From: JAOPZW01 sp963851295 | GTDB lineage: Bacteria > Actinomycetota > Thermoleophilia > Solirubrobacterales > Solirubrobacteraceae | Direction of reading: 5' to 3' | DNA: 64,000 bases | Assembly: GCA_963851295.1 (NCBI GenBank) | Contig: CAWKOS010000008.1 | Location: forward strand, 310,001-374,000 | Part shown: piece after piece, positions 37,980 to 47,051 of the stretch | Position numbering within the stretch: the stretch's first letter is position 1 | Layout of the letters: every line of letters begins with the position of its first letter | Translations under genes and position numbers: made by a program | Notes under the pieces: generated by a model | Databases searched by the model: none | What the model was told of the DNA's origin: nothing | What the model saw: only the letters and a program-made list of their open reading frames with translations

Positions 37980-40291
37980 TGGCCGGTCACCTGGAACGAG
38001 GCGGTCATGTCCGCGCTCGACGTGTCGCCTGCGTAGACGTCGATGCGCCCCGGCTCGACGACGAAGCGGCCCTGGTTGTCGTAGAAGCCGACGTCGCTCT
38101 TGTCCAGCCGGAAGGAGACCGTCTGCGACTGGCCGGGGCTCAGCGTCACGCGCTGGAAGCCGCGCAGGCGGCGGATGGGCTGTGAGATGCTCGCCACCGG
38201 GTCGTGGAGGTAGAGCTGGACGACGTCGTCGCCGGCGCGGTCGCCGGTGTTCTTGACGTCGACCGTGGCCGTCACGCTACCGCGCGGCGACATCGACGAC
38301 GAGCTGAGCTTGAGGTTCGAGACGCTGAACGTCGTGTAGCTCAGGCCGTAGCCGAACTCGAAGAGCGGCGCGCACGACGGGATGTCGCGGTAGCGCGAGT
38401 TGTACTTCGAGGTCGTGTCGCACGGCCGGCCCGTCGGCTCGCGGTTGTAGTAGATCGGCACCTGGCCGACGCTGCGCGGGAAGGTCACCGGCAGCTTGCC
38501 GCCCGGGTTGACGGCGCCGAAGACCACGTCGGCCACGGCGTTGCCGGCCTCGATGCCCGGGAACCAGGCCTCGAGGATCGCCGGCGAGCTCTCGACGACT
38601 TTGCTCAGCGTCAGCGGGCGGCCGTTGAAGAGCACCACCGCCACGGGCTTGCCGGTCTTGACGACCGCGTCGATGAGGTCCTGCTGCACGCCCGGCAGGC
38701 CGGGGTCGCTGCGCGACTCCGCCTCGCCGCTCATCTCGCGCGTCTCGCCGAGGGCGAGGACGACCTGGTCGGCGGCGTTCGCGGCCGCGACCGCCCCGGC
38801 GATGTCGGCCGTGGCGCACTCGTTGGCCGGGTCGGCGAGCTCGTTGTTGCTCATCGTGCAGCCGGGGGTGAACGTCGTGTTCGCGTCCTGGGCCTTGATG
38901 CCGGCGAAGACGTTGACCGCGTCGGCGTCCTGGCCCTGGCCCCACCACGGGCCGAGCATGTCGTGGCCGTCCTGGCCCAGCGGGCCGATCACCGCGGTCT
39001 TGGCCTTGGCGTCGAACGGCAGCGTGGGCTTGTCGCCGGTCTTGTCGTTCTTGAGCAGCACCATCGAGCGCCCCGCGGCCTTGCGCTCGGCGGCGCGGTC
39101 GTCGGGCGTCAGGGTCTTGGCCGGGATCTGGGCCTGGTCGACGTAGGGGTGCTCGAAGAGGCCGGCGCGGAACTTCACGCGCAGGATCCGGCGCACCGCG
39201 TCGTCGACGCGGCTCATCGAGATCCGGTGCTGGGCGAGCAGCTGCTTGCCGAAGTCGCGGATGTTGGTGCTCACCATCTCCGAGTCGGTCCCGGCGTTGA
39301 GCGCCGCCTGCCCCGCGTCGGGGCCGTCGGCGGCGACGCCGTGGCCGCACGGGCCGTTGTCGGGGTTCTTCGGCGGGCAGGCGCGCAGCTCGGCGACGGC
39401 GGTGTAGTCGCTCTCGATGAAGCCGTCGAAGCCCCACTGGCCCTTGAGGAGGTTGGTCTCGGTGTCCTTGTTGGCGCAGCCGGGGACGCCGTTGATGGCG
39501 TTGAACGAACACATCGCGGTGTCGGCGCCGGCGTCGATCGCGGCCTTGAAGGGCGGCAGGTAGATGTTGAACAGCCGCTGGGGCGACATGTCGGTCGTGT
39601 TGTACTCACGGCCGCCCTCGGGCTGGCCGTAGGCGGCGAAGTGCTTGACGCTCGTGACGACCTTGTCGGGCTGGCTGTAGTCCGAGCCCTGGGCGGCGCG
39701 CACGCGCGTGGCGGCCATCACGGAGCCGAGGTAGGGGTCCTCGCCCGCGCCCTCGGAGATCCGCCCCCAGCGCGGCTCGTGGGAGATGTCGACCATCGGG
39801 CTGTAGATCTGCTTGATGCCGACCGCGGCGGTCTCGCGCGCGGCGATGGTGTCGTCGGCCGTGGCGACCGCGGGGTCGAAGCTCGAGGCCTCGCCCAGCG
39901 GGATCGGGAAGGTCGTGCGGTAGCCGTGGATCGTGTCGTAGGCGAAGAGGATCGGGATGTGCAGCCGCGACTGCTCGACGGCGACGTGCTGGAAGTGGTC
40001 GATCTTCACCGGGTCGGTGAGGCTGAAGACGCCGCCGACGCCCGCCTTCGCGTCGGCGTCGGTGATCTGGCCGTCGGAGAGCAGCTGGATCTGCTGGAGC
40101 TTCTCGTCGACCGTCATCTTCCTCAGCAGCGCGTCGACGCGGTGCTCGACGCTCTGGCTGGCCGGCTTGCGCGTCGGCGCCAGGGCCTGGTCGTCGGCCG
40201 GGCGCGTGGCGGCGATCACCCCGCCCGCAGCCCCCGCGCTGAGCAGCACCATCGTCGCCGCGACGGCGGCTCGGGATCCCCTTCGGCCCAT
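37976..40291 (-). CDS. bglX: Exported GH3 beta-glucosidase
   Basis: A 771-residue glycoside hydrolase family 3 enzyme with a signal-anchor-like N-terminus (AAVAATMVLLSAGAAGGVIAA). The (beta/alpha)8 domain holds VVTSVKHFAAYGQPEGGREYN and the nucleophile region GFDGFIESDYTAVAEL (aspartate in ESDY; most relatives have SDW). The second domain has GRSMVLLKNDK and GETREMSGEAESRSDPGLPG, and the end is a fibronectin-III-like domain (VTATVDVKNTGDRAGDDVVQLY). AGGAGG lies 7 nt before the ATG. It is divergent from a GH144-type glucanase, suggesting joint breakdown of a beta-glucan. Confidence 0.93.
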   Translation of the reverse strand: MGRRGSRAAVAATMVLLSAGAAGGVIAATRPADDQALAPTRKPASQSVEHRVDALLRKMTVDEKLQQIQLLSDGQITDADAKAGVGGVFSLTDPVKIDHFQHVAVEQSRLHIPILFAYDTIHGYRTTFPIPLGEASSFDPAVATADDTIAARETAAVGIKQIYSPMVDISHEPRWGRISEGAGEDPYLGSVMAATRVRAAQGSDYSQPDKVVTSVKHFAAYGQPEGGREYNTTDMSPQRLFNIYLPPFKAAIDAGADTAMCSFNAINGVPGCANKDTETNLLKGQWGFDGFIESDYTAVAELRACPPKNPDNGPCGHGVAADGPDAGQAALNAGTDSEMVSTNIRDFGKQLLAQHRISMSRVDDAVRRILRVKFRAGLFEHPYVDQAQIPAKTLTPDDRAAERKAAGRSMVLLKNDKTGDKPTLPFDAKAKTAVIGPLGQDGHDMLGPWWGQGQDADAVNVFAGIKAQDANTTFTPGCTMSNNELADPANECATADIAGAVAAANAADQVVLALGETREMSGEAESRSDPGLPGVQQDLIDAVVKTGKPVAVVLFNGRPLTLSKVVESSPAILEAWFPGIEAGNAVADVVFGAVNPGGKLPVTFPRSVGQVPIYYNREPTGRPCDTTSKYNSRYRDIPSCAPLFEFGYGLSYTTFSVSNLKLSSSSMSPRGSVTATVDVKNTGDRAGDDVVQLYLHDPVASISQPIRRLRGFQRVTLSPGQSQTVSFRLDKSDVGFYDNQGRFVVEPGRIDVYAGDTSSADMTASFQVTGH

Positions 40292-40376
40292 GTTCTTCCT
40301 CCTGCTCGTGGGACTGCGCGCGCGCCTGCCGCGCCGCCCAAACCTCCCCGCAGCGGGCGGCGCTCAAACACGCCAG

Positions 40377-40394
40377 GTTCGAGGACCGTCGAAC
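40377..40394. promoter_or_regulatory. Candidate operator between the two glycosidase genes
   Basis: Perfect inverted repeat GTTCGA-N6-TCGAAC in the 123-bp gap between bglX and the GH144-like gene, 20 bp before the latter's ATG. It suits binding by a dimeric regulator acting on both genes; no regulator gene lies beside it. Confidence 0.45.
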
Positions 40395-40414
40395 GGGGGT
40401 ACCGGGGCCGCGGG

Positions 40415-42124
40415 ATGTCCCACGCCCGCCTCCTCGCCGCTGTCGTCCTCGCCGCCGCGGCGGTCCTCGCACCCGCCGCCGCACGCGCCGACCAGGGCGG
40501 CCGCGACCAGCTGACGGCCTACGCCCGCGACACGTGGGCGTCGTTCGCGGCCATGACCGACTCCGACTCCGGCCTGCCCGCCGACAGCCTCGACGCCGAC
40601 GGCACGACGAGCGTGCAGACCTCGACGACCAACATCGGCGCCTATATGTGGAGCGCGCTGGTCGCCGAGCGCCTGGGGATCATCGACCACGCCGAGCTCG
40701 TCGCGCGGCTGACGAAGACGATCGGCTCGCTCGAGCACATGGAGCGGTACGGGTCGACGGGCCAGTTCTACAACTGGTACGACCACCGCACGGGCGCCAA
40801 GCTCACGACGTGGCCGCCGACCGGCGAGCCGCTGACGCCGATCCTGTCCTCCGTCGACAACGGCTGGCTGGCGACCGGGCTGCGGATCGTCGCCCACCGC
40901 GTCCCCGAGCTCGCCGGGCGCGCGGGCGCGCTCTACGACGCGATGGACTTCGGCTTCTACTACCGGCCCGAGGTCAACCGCGTCCTCTTCCACTACGCGC
41001 CCGACACCGGCGACGCGCCCTGCTGCTACGACACCGTGGTCAGCGAGAGCCGGATCGTCGACTACCTCGGGATCGCCAAGGGCCAGCTCCCGCAGAAGGA
41101 GTACTTCGGGCGCTGGCGCAGCTTCCCCGACAGCTGCGACTACTCCTTCCAGGAGACGCGCCCGGTGGGCGAGGAGCGCTCGTACTTCGGCGTCGACGTC
41201 TTCGAGGGCGCCTACCCCTACGACGGGATGATGCTCACGCCGTCGTGGGGCGGCAGCATGTTCGAGGCGCTGATGCCCTCGCTGTTCGTGCCCGAGGAGC
41301 GCTGGGGCCCAGGGTCGTGGGGCGTCAACCACCCGCTCACCGTGCGTGCGCAGATCCACCACGGCCTCCAGGAGGCCGGCTACGGCGCCTGGGGCTTCTC
41401 GCCCTCCAACACGCCCGAGGGCGGCTACGCGGCGTACGGCGTCGACGCGGTCGGGATGGACCCCAACGGCAACCCGTCCAACGAGGACCGCACGCTCGTC
41501 GACGCGGGCTTCTCGGGCTGCCCGGGCCGCGACCCGCAGCCGCCGCCGGCGCCCTCGGCCTACACGAACGGCGTCGTCACGCCGCACGCCGCCTTCCTGG
41601 CCCTGCGCTACGCGCCGCAGGCCGCGCTGGCCGACCTGCGCCACCTGGCCGCGAGCTATCCGGGCCTCTACGGCCCGTGGGGCTTCCGCGACAGCGTCAA
41701 CGTCCAGACCGGCACGCCGTCGGGCGCCTATCTCTCGCTTGACCAGGGGATGATCATGGCCGCGATCGGCAACGCGCTGGCCGGCGACGTGCTGCGCAAG
41801 GCCTTCGACGGGCCCGACCTCGAGCGCGCCGTGCGCCCGGTGCTCGGCGTCGAGGAGTTCGGCGCGAGCCCGCGCGGGTGCACGATCACCGGGACGCCCG
41901 GCCCCGACCGGCTGCGCGGCACCCGCGGCGACGACGTGATCTGCGCGGGCGCCGGCAACGACCGCATCGACGCGGGCGGCGGCGACGACGTCGTCTACGG
42001 CGACGCGGGCAACGACACCATCGACGGCGGCCCCGGCGACGACGTGCTCTACGGCGACGACGGCGCCGACCGGCTCACCGGTGGGCCGGGCACCGACGTG
42101 CTCGCCCGCGGCCCCGGCGGCTGA
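40415..42124 (+). CDS. Exported glucoamylase-family (GH144-like) glucanase with C-terminal RTX repeats
   Basis: A 569-residue protein: signal peptide (LLAAVVLAAAAVLAPAAARA), a catalytic domain of the putative glucoamylase family PF10091, which includes GH144 endo-beta-1,2-glucanases, and about 75 residues of calcium-binding RTX repeats. Family landmarks are TTSVQTSTTNIGAYMWSAL, TGQFYNWYDHRTG, SVDNGWLATGL, PSWGGSMFEALMP, YGAWGFSPSN and LSLDQGMIMAAIGN. The enzyme probably cuts an external or capsular beta-glucan, with the GH3 enzyme finishing the oligosaccharides. The exact linkage is not provable from sequence. Confidence 0.87.
   Translation: MSHARLLAAVVLAAAAVLAPAAARADQGGRDQLTAYARDTWASFAAMTDSDSGLPADSLDADGTTSVQTSTTNIGAYMWSALVAERLGIIDHAELVARLTKTIGSLEHMERYGSTGQFYNWYDHRTGAKLTTWPPTGEPLTPILSSVDNGWLATGLRIVAHRVPELAGRAGALYDAMDFGFYYRPEVNRVLFHYAPDTGDAPCCYDTVVSESRIVDYLGIAKGQLPQKEYFGRWRSFPDSCDYSFQETRPVGEERSYFGVDVFEGAYPYDGMMLTPSWGGSMFEALMPSLFVPEERWGPGSWGVNHPLTVRAQIHHGLQEAGYGAWGFSPSNTPEGGYAAYGVDAVGMDPNGNPSNEDRTLVDAGFSGCPGRDPQPPPAPSAYTNGVVTPHAAFLALRYAPQAALADLRHLAASYPGLYGPWGFRDSVNVQTGTPSGAYLSLDQGMIMAAIGNALAGDVLRKAFDGPDLERAVRPVLGVEEFGASPRGCTITGTPGPDRLRGTRGDDVICAGAGNDRIDAGGGDDVVYGDAGNDTIDGGPGDDVLYGDDGADRLTGGPGTDVLARGPGG
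41890..42115 (+). repeat. RTX (hemolysin-type) nonapeptide repeats within the glucanase gene
   Basis: Repeats of the form GGxGxDxUx: RGDDVICAG, AGNDRIDAG, GGDDVVYGD, AGNDTIDGG, PGDDVLYGD, DGADRLTGG. They should bind calcium after export and stabilise or anchor the enzyme. Confidence 0.85.
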
Positions 42125-42179
42125 GCCGCGCGCCAACCAGCACCGGTGAGCCGCCCTCGCGGGTACCCTGCCCGTCGAG

Positions 42180-44822
42180 ATGAGGCTGTCGGGTCTGCTG
42201 CGGGCGGTCATGGGGGCCGCCGCTCGGCGGCCGCTGGTGGTCGGGCTCGCCGTCGGGCTGCTGGCGCTTGCCGGCGGCGCGCTGGCGCTGCGCCTGAAGC
42301 CGACCGCGGCCACCGACACGCTGGTCGGCCGCGGGAGCGCGAGCTTCGCCGCCACCGAGCGCCTGCACCAGCGCTTCGGCGACGAGGCGGTCTACGTGCT
42401 CGTGCGCGAGCCCGTCACGCAGCTCACGCTGACCTCCGACATCCTGCGCGTCCAGGGCCTCGAGGGCTGCATCTCGGGCAACCTCCCGGCCGGCACGGCG
42501 CCGCCGGGCGGCAAGGACGGCCCGTGCGCGCAGCTGGCCGCCAGCAAGCCGGCGAAGGTCGTCTTCGGGCCGGGAACCTTCCTCAACGAGGCCGTCGGGC
42601 AGATCCAGGACGAGTTCGCCGCGCAGACCAGGGCGCACGACCTGCAGGCCAAGCGCGCCGCCGCCGCCGCGCGCGGGCTGGCGCGGGCCAGGCACAAGAG
42701 CCCGGCCGAGGTGCGCAAGCTCGGCGAGCAGGCCAAGCAGCTCGTCGACGCCGAGTTCGCCAAGACCGTGATCGCGCTGGCGCTGAAGTACGGGATCCGC
42801 TCGGCGCCGTCGCTCAACGACCCGCAGTTCGTCTCGCGGATCGTCTTCGACGACACCAAGGGGCCCGGCGTCCCCAAGGGCCGCTTCGCCTACATCTTCC
42901 CCAACAAGGACAGCGCCCTCGTGCAGGTGCGCTTCAAGCCGAACCTCAGCGAGGCCCAGCGCGACCGGGCGATCGACCTCGTGCGCCGGGCGGTCGCGAT
43001 GCCCGACTGGAAGCTGCCCAACGGCAAGGGCACCTACGTCGTCACCGGGGCGCCGGTCGTGGTCAGCGACCTGACGAGCTCGATCAGTCACTCGCTGCTC
43101 GTGCTGCTCGTCGCCGCCCTGGTGGTCATGGCGATCACGCTGGCGCTCGTCTTCCGCGTACGCCTGCGACTGCTGCCGCTCGTGGTCGCGCTCGCCGCGA
43201 CCGGGCTGACCTTCGGCGCCCTCTCGCTCGTCGGCGCCTCGCTGACGATGGCGTCGATCGCGGTGCTGCCGGTGCTCATCGGCCTGGCCGTCGACTACGC
43301 GATCCAGCTGCAGTCGCGCGTTCAGGAGGCGCAGGCCGCCGGCGCGGGCATCGAGGACGCCGTCGACCAGGTCGCCGCGCGCGGGGCGCCGACCGTCGCC
43401 ACCGCCGCGGCCGCGACGGGCGCGGGCTTCCTGGTCCTGGCCCTCTCCCCGGTGCCGATGGTGCGCGGCTTCGGGCTGCTGCTCGTGGCGGGCATCGCGC
43501 TGGCGCTGTGCTGCGCGCTGACCCTCGGGGTGGCGGCGCTCGCGGGCGCCGCCCGGCGCGCGACGCCGCGGCGCAGCCCGCTCGCGCCGCTGGCCCCGGC
43601 GTGGCGCGGCGCCGGCGAGCTGCTCTTCGCCAATCGCGCGGCGCTCGCCGTGCGCAGGCGCGGTGCCGCGATCGGGCGCGGGGCGCTGCGCCTCGCCACG
43701 GTCCACCCGGGGCGCGTCCTGCTCGCCGCCTTCGTGGTGGCCGCCGCCGGCTGGGCGCTGGAGACCCAGACGCGCGTGGAGTCCGACCTCACGAAGCTCG
43801 TGCCCCAGAACGGCGCCATCCACGACCTCCAGGAGCTGCAGCGCTCGACCGACGTCGGCGGCGAGATCGACGTCGTCGTCTCCGGGGGGCGCGTCACCGA
43901 CCCCGCCGTGGTCAAGTGGATGACGAGCTATCAGAGCAACGTCCTCAAGCACTTCGGCTTCTCGGACAAGCGCGGCTGCGGCAAGGCCGAGCTGTGCCCG
44001 GCCTTCTCGCTGCCCGACCTCTTCAGCAGCGGCCAGAGCGCGACGCGCGCGCAGATCGAGGGGCTGCTCGATGCGGTCCCGGCCTACTTCTCCCAGGGCG
44101 TCATCACGCCCGACCGGCGCACGGCCACGCTCGCCTTCGGCATCCGGCTGATGCCGCTGGACCGCCAGGAGGAGGTCATCGCGGCGATGCGCGACCGCCT
44201 GCACCCGCCCAAGGGGATCGACGCCGAGCTCGCCGGGCTGCCCGTGCTCGCCGCCGAGGCCAACGCCGCGGTCTCCTCGCCGTGGCGGCGGCTCGCGACG
44301 CTGCTGGCGGGCCTGGCGGCCGTCGCGCTCGTGCTCTTCGCGGCCTTCCGCGCGTGGCAGCGGGCCCTCGTGCCGCTCGTGCCGATCGCGCTGGCGACGG
44401 GCTGGTCGGCCCTGGTGCTCTTCGCGCTGCGGATCCCGCTGAACCCGATGTCCGTCGTGCTCGGGGCGCTCGTGATCGCCATCTCGACCGAGTTCAGCGT
44501 GCTGCTGTCCGAGCGCTACCGCGGCGAGCGCGCGGCCGGCCACGCGCCCGCCGAGGCGCTGGCGCGCACCTACCGCTCGACGGGCGCCGCCGTGCTCGCC
44601 TCCGGGACGACCGCCATCGCCGGCTTCGCCGTGCTCGTGGTCTCCGACATCAAGATGCTGCGCGACTTCGGCTTCGTCACCGTGGTCGACCTCACGGTGG
44701 CGCTGCTGGGCGTGATGGTCGTGCTGCCGGCGGTGCTGCTGCTGGCCGAGCAGGGCCGCCTGCGCCTCGTGGTGCCGCGCCTGGGTCGCCGGATCGACGC
44801 GCAGCGCGCCTCGACGGGGTGA
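42180..44822 (+). CDS. MMPL/RND-family transporter
   Basis: An 880-residue RND-type protein with twelve predicted helices in two halves. Each half has one helix, a large outer loop and a block of five or six helices; landmarks are IAVLPVLIGLAVDYAIQLQSRVQEA and LGALVIAISTEFSVLLSERYRGERA, the MMPL-type segments. The first loop contains a 60-residue coiled-coil-like insert rich in Ala/Arg. Transporters of this type export lipids or hopanoids. TACCCT lies 10 nt before the ATG. The next two genes overlap in series and form an operon with it. Confidence 0.88.
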   Translation: MRLSGLLRAVMGAAARRPLVVGLAVGLLALAGGALALRLKPTAATDTLVGRGSASFAATERLHQRFGDEAVYVLVREPVTQLTLTSDILRVQGLEGCISGNLPAGTAPPGGKDGPCAQLAASKPAKVVFGPGTFLNEAVGQIQDEFAAQTRAHDLQAKRAAAAARGLARARHKSPAEVRKLGEQAKQLVDAEFAKTVIALALKYGIRSAPSLNDPQFVSRIVFDDTKGPGVPKGRFAYIFPNKDSALVQVRFKPNLSEAQRDRAIDLVRRAVAMPDWKLPNGKGTYVVTGAPVVVSDLTSSISHSLLVLLVAALVVMAITLALVFRVRLRLLPLVVALAATGLTFGALSLVGASLTMASIAVLPVLIGLAVDYAIQLQSRVQEAQAAGAGIEDAVDQVAARGAPTVATAAAATGAGFLVLALSPVPMVRGFGLLLVAGIALALCCALTLGVAALAGAARRATPRRSPLAPLAPAWRGAGELLFANRAALAVRRRGAAIGRGALRLATVHPGRVLLAAFVVAAAGWALETQTRVESDLTKLVPQNGAIHDLQELQRSTDVGGEIDVVVSGGRVTDPAVVKWMTSYQSNVLKHFGFSDKRGCGKAELCPAFSLPDLFSSGQSATRAQIEGLLDAVPAYFSQGVITPDRRTATLAFGIRLMPLDRQEEVIAAMRDRLHPPKGIDAELAGLPVLAAEANAAVSSPWRRLATLLAGLAAVALVLFAAFRAWQRALVPLVPIALATGWSALVLFALRIPLNPMSVVLGALVIAISTEFSVLLSERYRGERAAGHAPAEALARTYRSTGAAVLASGTTAIAGFAVLVVSDIKMLRDFGFVTVVDLTVALLGVMVVLPAVLLLAEQGRLRLVVPRLGRRIDAQRASTG

Positions 44823-45451
44823 GCGCGCCGCGGCGCTACGGGTGGGTCGTCGCGGCCATCGGGGTCGCGCTCGTCGTCTACGTCTCGATCAACACCCTGC
44901 GCAGCGACCGGGTCTCCTCGCAGGGGCCGAAGGTGGGCTCGAAGGTCCCGCCCTTCGCGGCGCCGCTGGCCCTCGGGGCGCTGGAGGGCGACGTCAACGT
45001 CGCGCGCAAGCCCAACCAGGGCTCGGCGGGCAGGCACCCGGCCTGCACGGTCCGCGGCGCGCAGATCCTCAACTCCTGCCAGCTCGGCGAGCGCGGACCG
45101 TTCGTGCTCGCCTTCCTGGCCACGCCCGGCAAGCAGTGCACGGGCGAGCTCGACCGCCTGGCGCGGGTGGGGGCCCGCCATCCGCGCATCCAGGTCGCGG
45201 CGGTGTCGATCCGCGGCAACCGCGACGACCTGCGCGCGCTCGTGCGCCGCCACGGGTGGCGCTTCCCGGTCGCCTGGGACCGCGACGGCATCCTGGCCAA
45301 CCTCTTCGGCGTCGCGGTCTGCCCGCAGCTCACCTACGCGCTGGCGGGCGGGGTGGTGCAGGCCACGAGCGTCGGCGAGCTCGACGAGGCGCAGCTCGAC
45401 CGGCGCTTCGTCGCCCTCGAGCGCGAGGGGCGGGGGATGACGGCGCCGTGA
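44819..45451 (+). CDS. Membrane-anchored thioredoxin-fold (redoxin) protein without CxxC
   Basis: A 210-residue protein with an N-terminal helix (GWVVAAIGVALVVYVSI) and a thioredoxin/TlpA-like fold: GSKVPPFAAPLA, GPFVLAFLATPGKQCTGELDRL, RIQVAAVSIRGNRDDLRALVRRHGW and YALAGGVVQATSVGELDEAQL. The place of the CxxC motif reads PGKQC, with one cysteine only, so it is more like a peroxiredoxin or a non-catalytic redoxin. Two more cysteines (PACTV, NSCQL) lie in an insert. GTG overlaps the MMPL stop; the next gene overlaps its own stop. Confidence 0.8.
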   Translation: MSAPRRYGWVVAAIGVALVVYVSINTLRSDRVSSQGPKVGSKVPPFAAPLALGALEGDVNVARKPNQGSAGRHPACTVRGAQILNSCQLGERGPFVLAFLATPGKQCTGELDRLARVGARHPRIQVAAVSIRGNRDDLRALVRRHGWRFPVAWDRDGILANLFGVAVCPQLTYALAGGVVQATSVGELDEAQLDRRFVALEREGRGMTAP

Positions 45452-46101
45452 GCGGCGCGGACCCGACGCTCGACGAGGGCTGGGTCGACCAGGCGCTGGC
45501 GCAGGAGTTCCCGGGGCTGCGGCTGGTCTCGGTCGCCGTGGCGGCCCCGCCCCGCGGGACGCCGAGCGCGCTGCGCGAGCGCCTGCGCGTGCTCGCCGAC
45601 CGCTTCCACGGCGCCCGCGCGCTGACCCTGCGCCGCGAGGCGGTCCCGCACGCCTACCGCGTCTTCTTCCGCCACGTCGGCCTGGACCCCGACGCGCAGC
45701 GCACGCCGGTCGAGGCCGCCGCGCTCGACCGCCTCGTCGGCGGCGGCTTCGCCTCGCGCGGCGCGCTGGAGGACGCGCTGCTCGTGGCCGTGGTGGAGAC
45801 CGGCGTGCCGGTGTGGGCGCTCGACGACGCGCGGCTCGACGGCCCGCTGGGGCTGCGCCCGGCGCGCGATCGCGAGCGCCTGGGCGAGGGCGAGTACGCC
45901 GCCGACCTGGCGCCGGGGCGGATCGTCGTCGCCGACGCCGGCGGGCCCGTGGCCGCGCTCTTCGGCGACGTCGCGCCCAGCCGGCGGCCCGATCGCCATA
46001 CCGAGCGCCTGCGGCTCTTCGCGGTGGCGGTGCCCGGCGTGCCCGACCTCCACGTCGAGGAGGCGATGTTCGGCTGCGTCGAGGCTCTTTCGCACGGCTG
46101 A
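45448..46101 (+). CDS. B3/B4 tRNA-binding-domain protein
   Basis: A 217-residue stand-alone B3/B4 domain, as found in the beta subunit of phenylalanyl-tRNA synthetase: RVFFRHVGLDPDAQRTPVEAAALDRLVGGGFASRG is the typical core, followed by LLVAVVETGVPVWALDDARLDGPLGLR and VVADAGGPVAALFGDVAPSRRPDRHTERLRLFAVAVPGV. Such free proteins may act in tRNA editing, but their function is not settled. It overlaps the redoxin stop by GTGA, which is an odd partner. Confidence 0.85.
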   Translation: MSGADPTLDEGWVDQALAQEFPGLRLVSVAVAAPPRGTPSALRERLRVLADRFHGARALTLRREAVPHAYRVFFRHVGLDPDAQRTPVEAAALDRLVGGGFASRGALEDALLVAVVETGVPVWALDDARLDGPLGLRPARDRERLGEGEYAADLAPGRIVVADAGGPVAALFGDVAPSRRPDRHTERLRLFAVAVPGVPDLHVEEAMFGCVEALSHG

Positions 46102-46110
46102 ACGGCTCAG

Positions 46111-46116
46111 TAGACT
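46111..46116 (+). promoter_or_regulatory. Putative -10 box of the gene at 46124
   Basis: TAGACT is followed by 7 nt and ATG, again the leaderless spacing. Confidence 0.5.
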
Positions 46117-46123
46117 CGCCGGC

Positions 46124-46573
46124 ATGCTGGACCTCGACGTTCGCGTCGTCGTCGATGAGCGTGCCGCCCGCGCCCAGCTGCGCGAGCAGATCGGCGCGCT
46201 CGAGGGACAGCTCTCCGACGCGGTCGTCAGCTCGTTCCCGGACGGCGGCGTGCATGCCGCCGTGCCCGCTCCCGGAGGGCCGCGGGTGCTCACGCTGGGC
46301 GAGCTCGAGCGCATCCGCGACGGCCTCGCCGCGCAGCTCGCGCAGGCGCGCGCGGTGCTCGATGAGCGCGGCGCGCGCCAGGAGGCCAGCCGGGTGCTGC
46401 TGGAGCGCATGCTGCTCGAGCCGGGCCGCCACAAGTTCGTCCGCGTCGCCAACCGCGACCTGGGCGAGGACGGCTGCGGCGTCTGGCACGTGCGACCGCG
46501 CCTGGGCCTCATCGGCATGCTGATGGGGTGGTGGCAGGTCAAGCTCTCCTCTGGCTGTCCCTTAGCCTGCTGA
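46124..46573 (+). CDS. Unknown actinobacterial protein
   Basis: A 149-residue protein I cannot name. Residues about 10-35 and 65-105 look like paired helices (RAARAQLREQIGALEGQL; LGELERIRDGLAAQLAQARAV); the C-terminal part has KFVRVANRDLGEDGCGVWHVRPRLGLIGMLMGWWQVKLSSGCPL, a well-ordered basic segment with several tryptophans and three cysteines. The look is of a conserved cytosolic protein found in actinobacteria. It stands just before a membrane protein gene with one base between stop and ATG. Confidence 0.7.
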   Translation: MLDLDVRVVVDERAARAQLREQIGALEGQLSDAVVSSFPDGGVHAAVPAPGGPRVLTLGELERIRDGLAAQLAQARAVLDERGARQEASRVLLERMLLEPGRHKFVRVANRDLGEDGCGVWHVRPRLGLIGMLMGWWQVKLSSGCPLAC

Positions 46574-46574
46574 C

Positions 46575-47051
46575 ATGGGACGCCGTTCTCGCAAGCGCGG
46601 GCTGACCGCGCCCGCGCCGCCGCCCGCGGCCGCGTCGCGGCCGCCACGCCCGGCGGCGCCGCGGCCGCGGGCGCGCATGGAGGAGGCGCCCAAGGCGCCG
46701 TGGTCGCCGTTCCCGCTCACCGAGCTCGTCACCCTGCTGTCGATCGCGCTCATCGTCGCCGGCCTGCTCACCGACGGCGGGCGCCGCGGCGCGCTGCTGG
46801 GCTGCGGCTTCGCGCTCGTCAGCCTCGCGGGCCTGGAGCTCGCGCTGCGCGAGCACTTCGCGGGCTACCGCTCGCACTCGACGCTACTGGCAGCCGCCGC
46901 GGCGATCGCGGTCGCCGCGCCGCTCTACCTGCTGACCGGGCTGCCGCAGATCGTCCTGCTCGTGCTCGGCGTCGCCATCTTCGCGCTGGTCTTCACGCGG
47001 CTGCGCGCGGCCTTCCGCGCACGCTCGGGCGGGCTCGGGATGCGCACGTGA
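46575..47051 (+). CDS. Small membrane protein, unknown
   Basis: A 158-residue protein with a basic, proline-rich N-terminus of about 45 residues (RRSRKRGLTAPAPPPAAAS) and four hydrophobic helices (LVTLLSIALIVAGLL; ALLGCGFALVSLAGLEL; TLLAAAAAIAVAAPLYLL; IVLLVLGVAIFALVF). It follows the preceding gene by one base and overlaps the VOC gene (GTGA), so the three form an operon. No family is recognised. Confidence 0.7.
   Translation: MGRRSRKRGLTAPAPPPAAASRPPRPAAPRPRARMEEAPKAPWSPFPLTELVTLLSIALIVAGLLTDGGRRGALLGCGFALVSLAGLELALREHFAGYRSHSTLLAAAAAIAVAAPLYLLTGLPQIVLLVLGVAIFALVFTRLRAAFRARSGGLGMRT

Noticed and set aside
38204..40414. A long open frame continuing upstream of the GH144-like start
   Set aside because: It is antisense to bglX; the real gene starts with a signal peptide at 40415.
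41890..42115. Regular short repeats taken as a CRISPR or tandem DNA repeat
   Set aside because: They are in frame and encode calcium-binding RTX nonapeptides; no spacer structure or cas gene exists.
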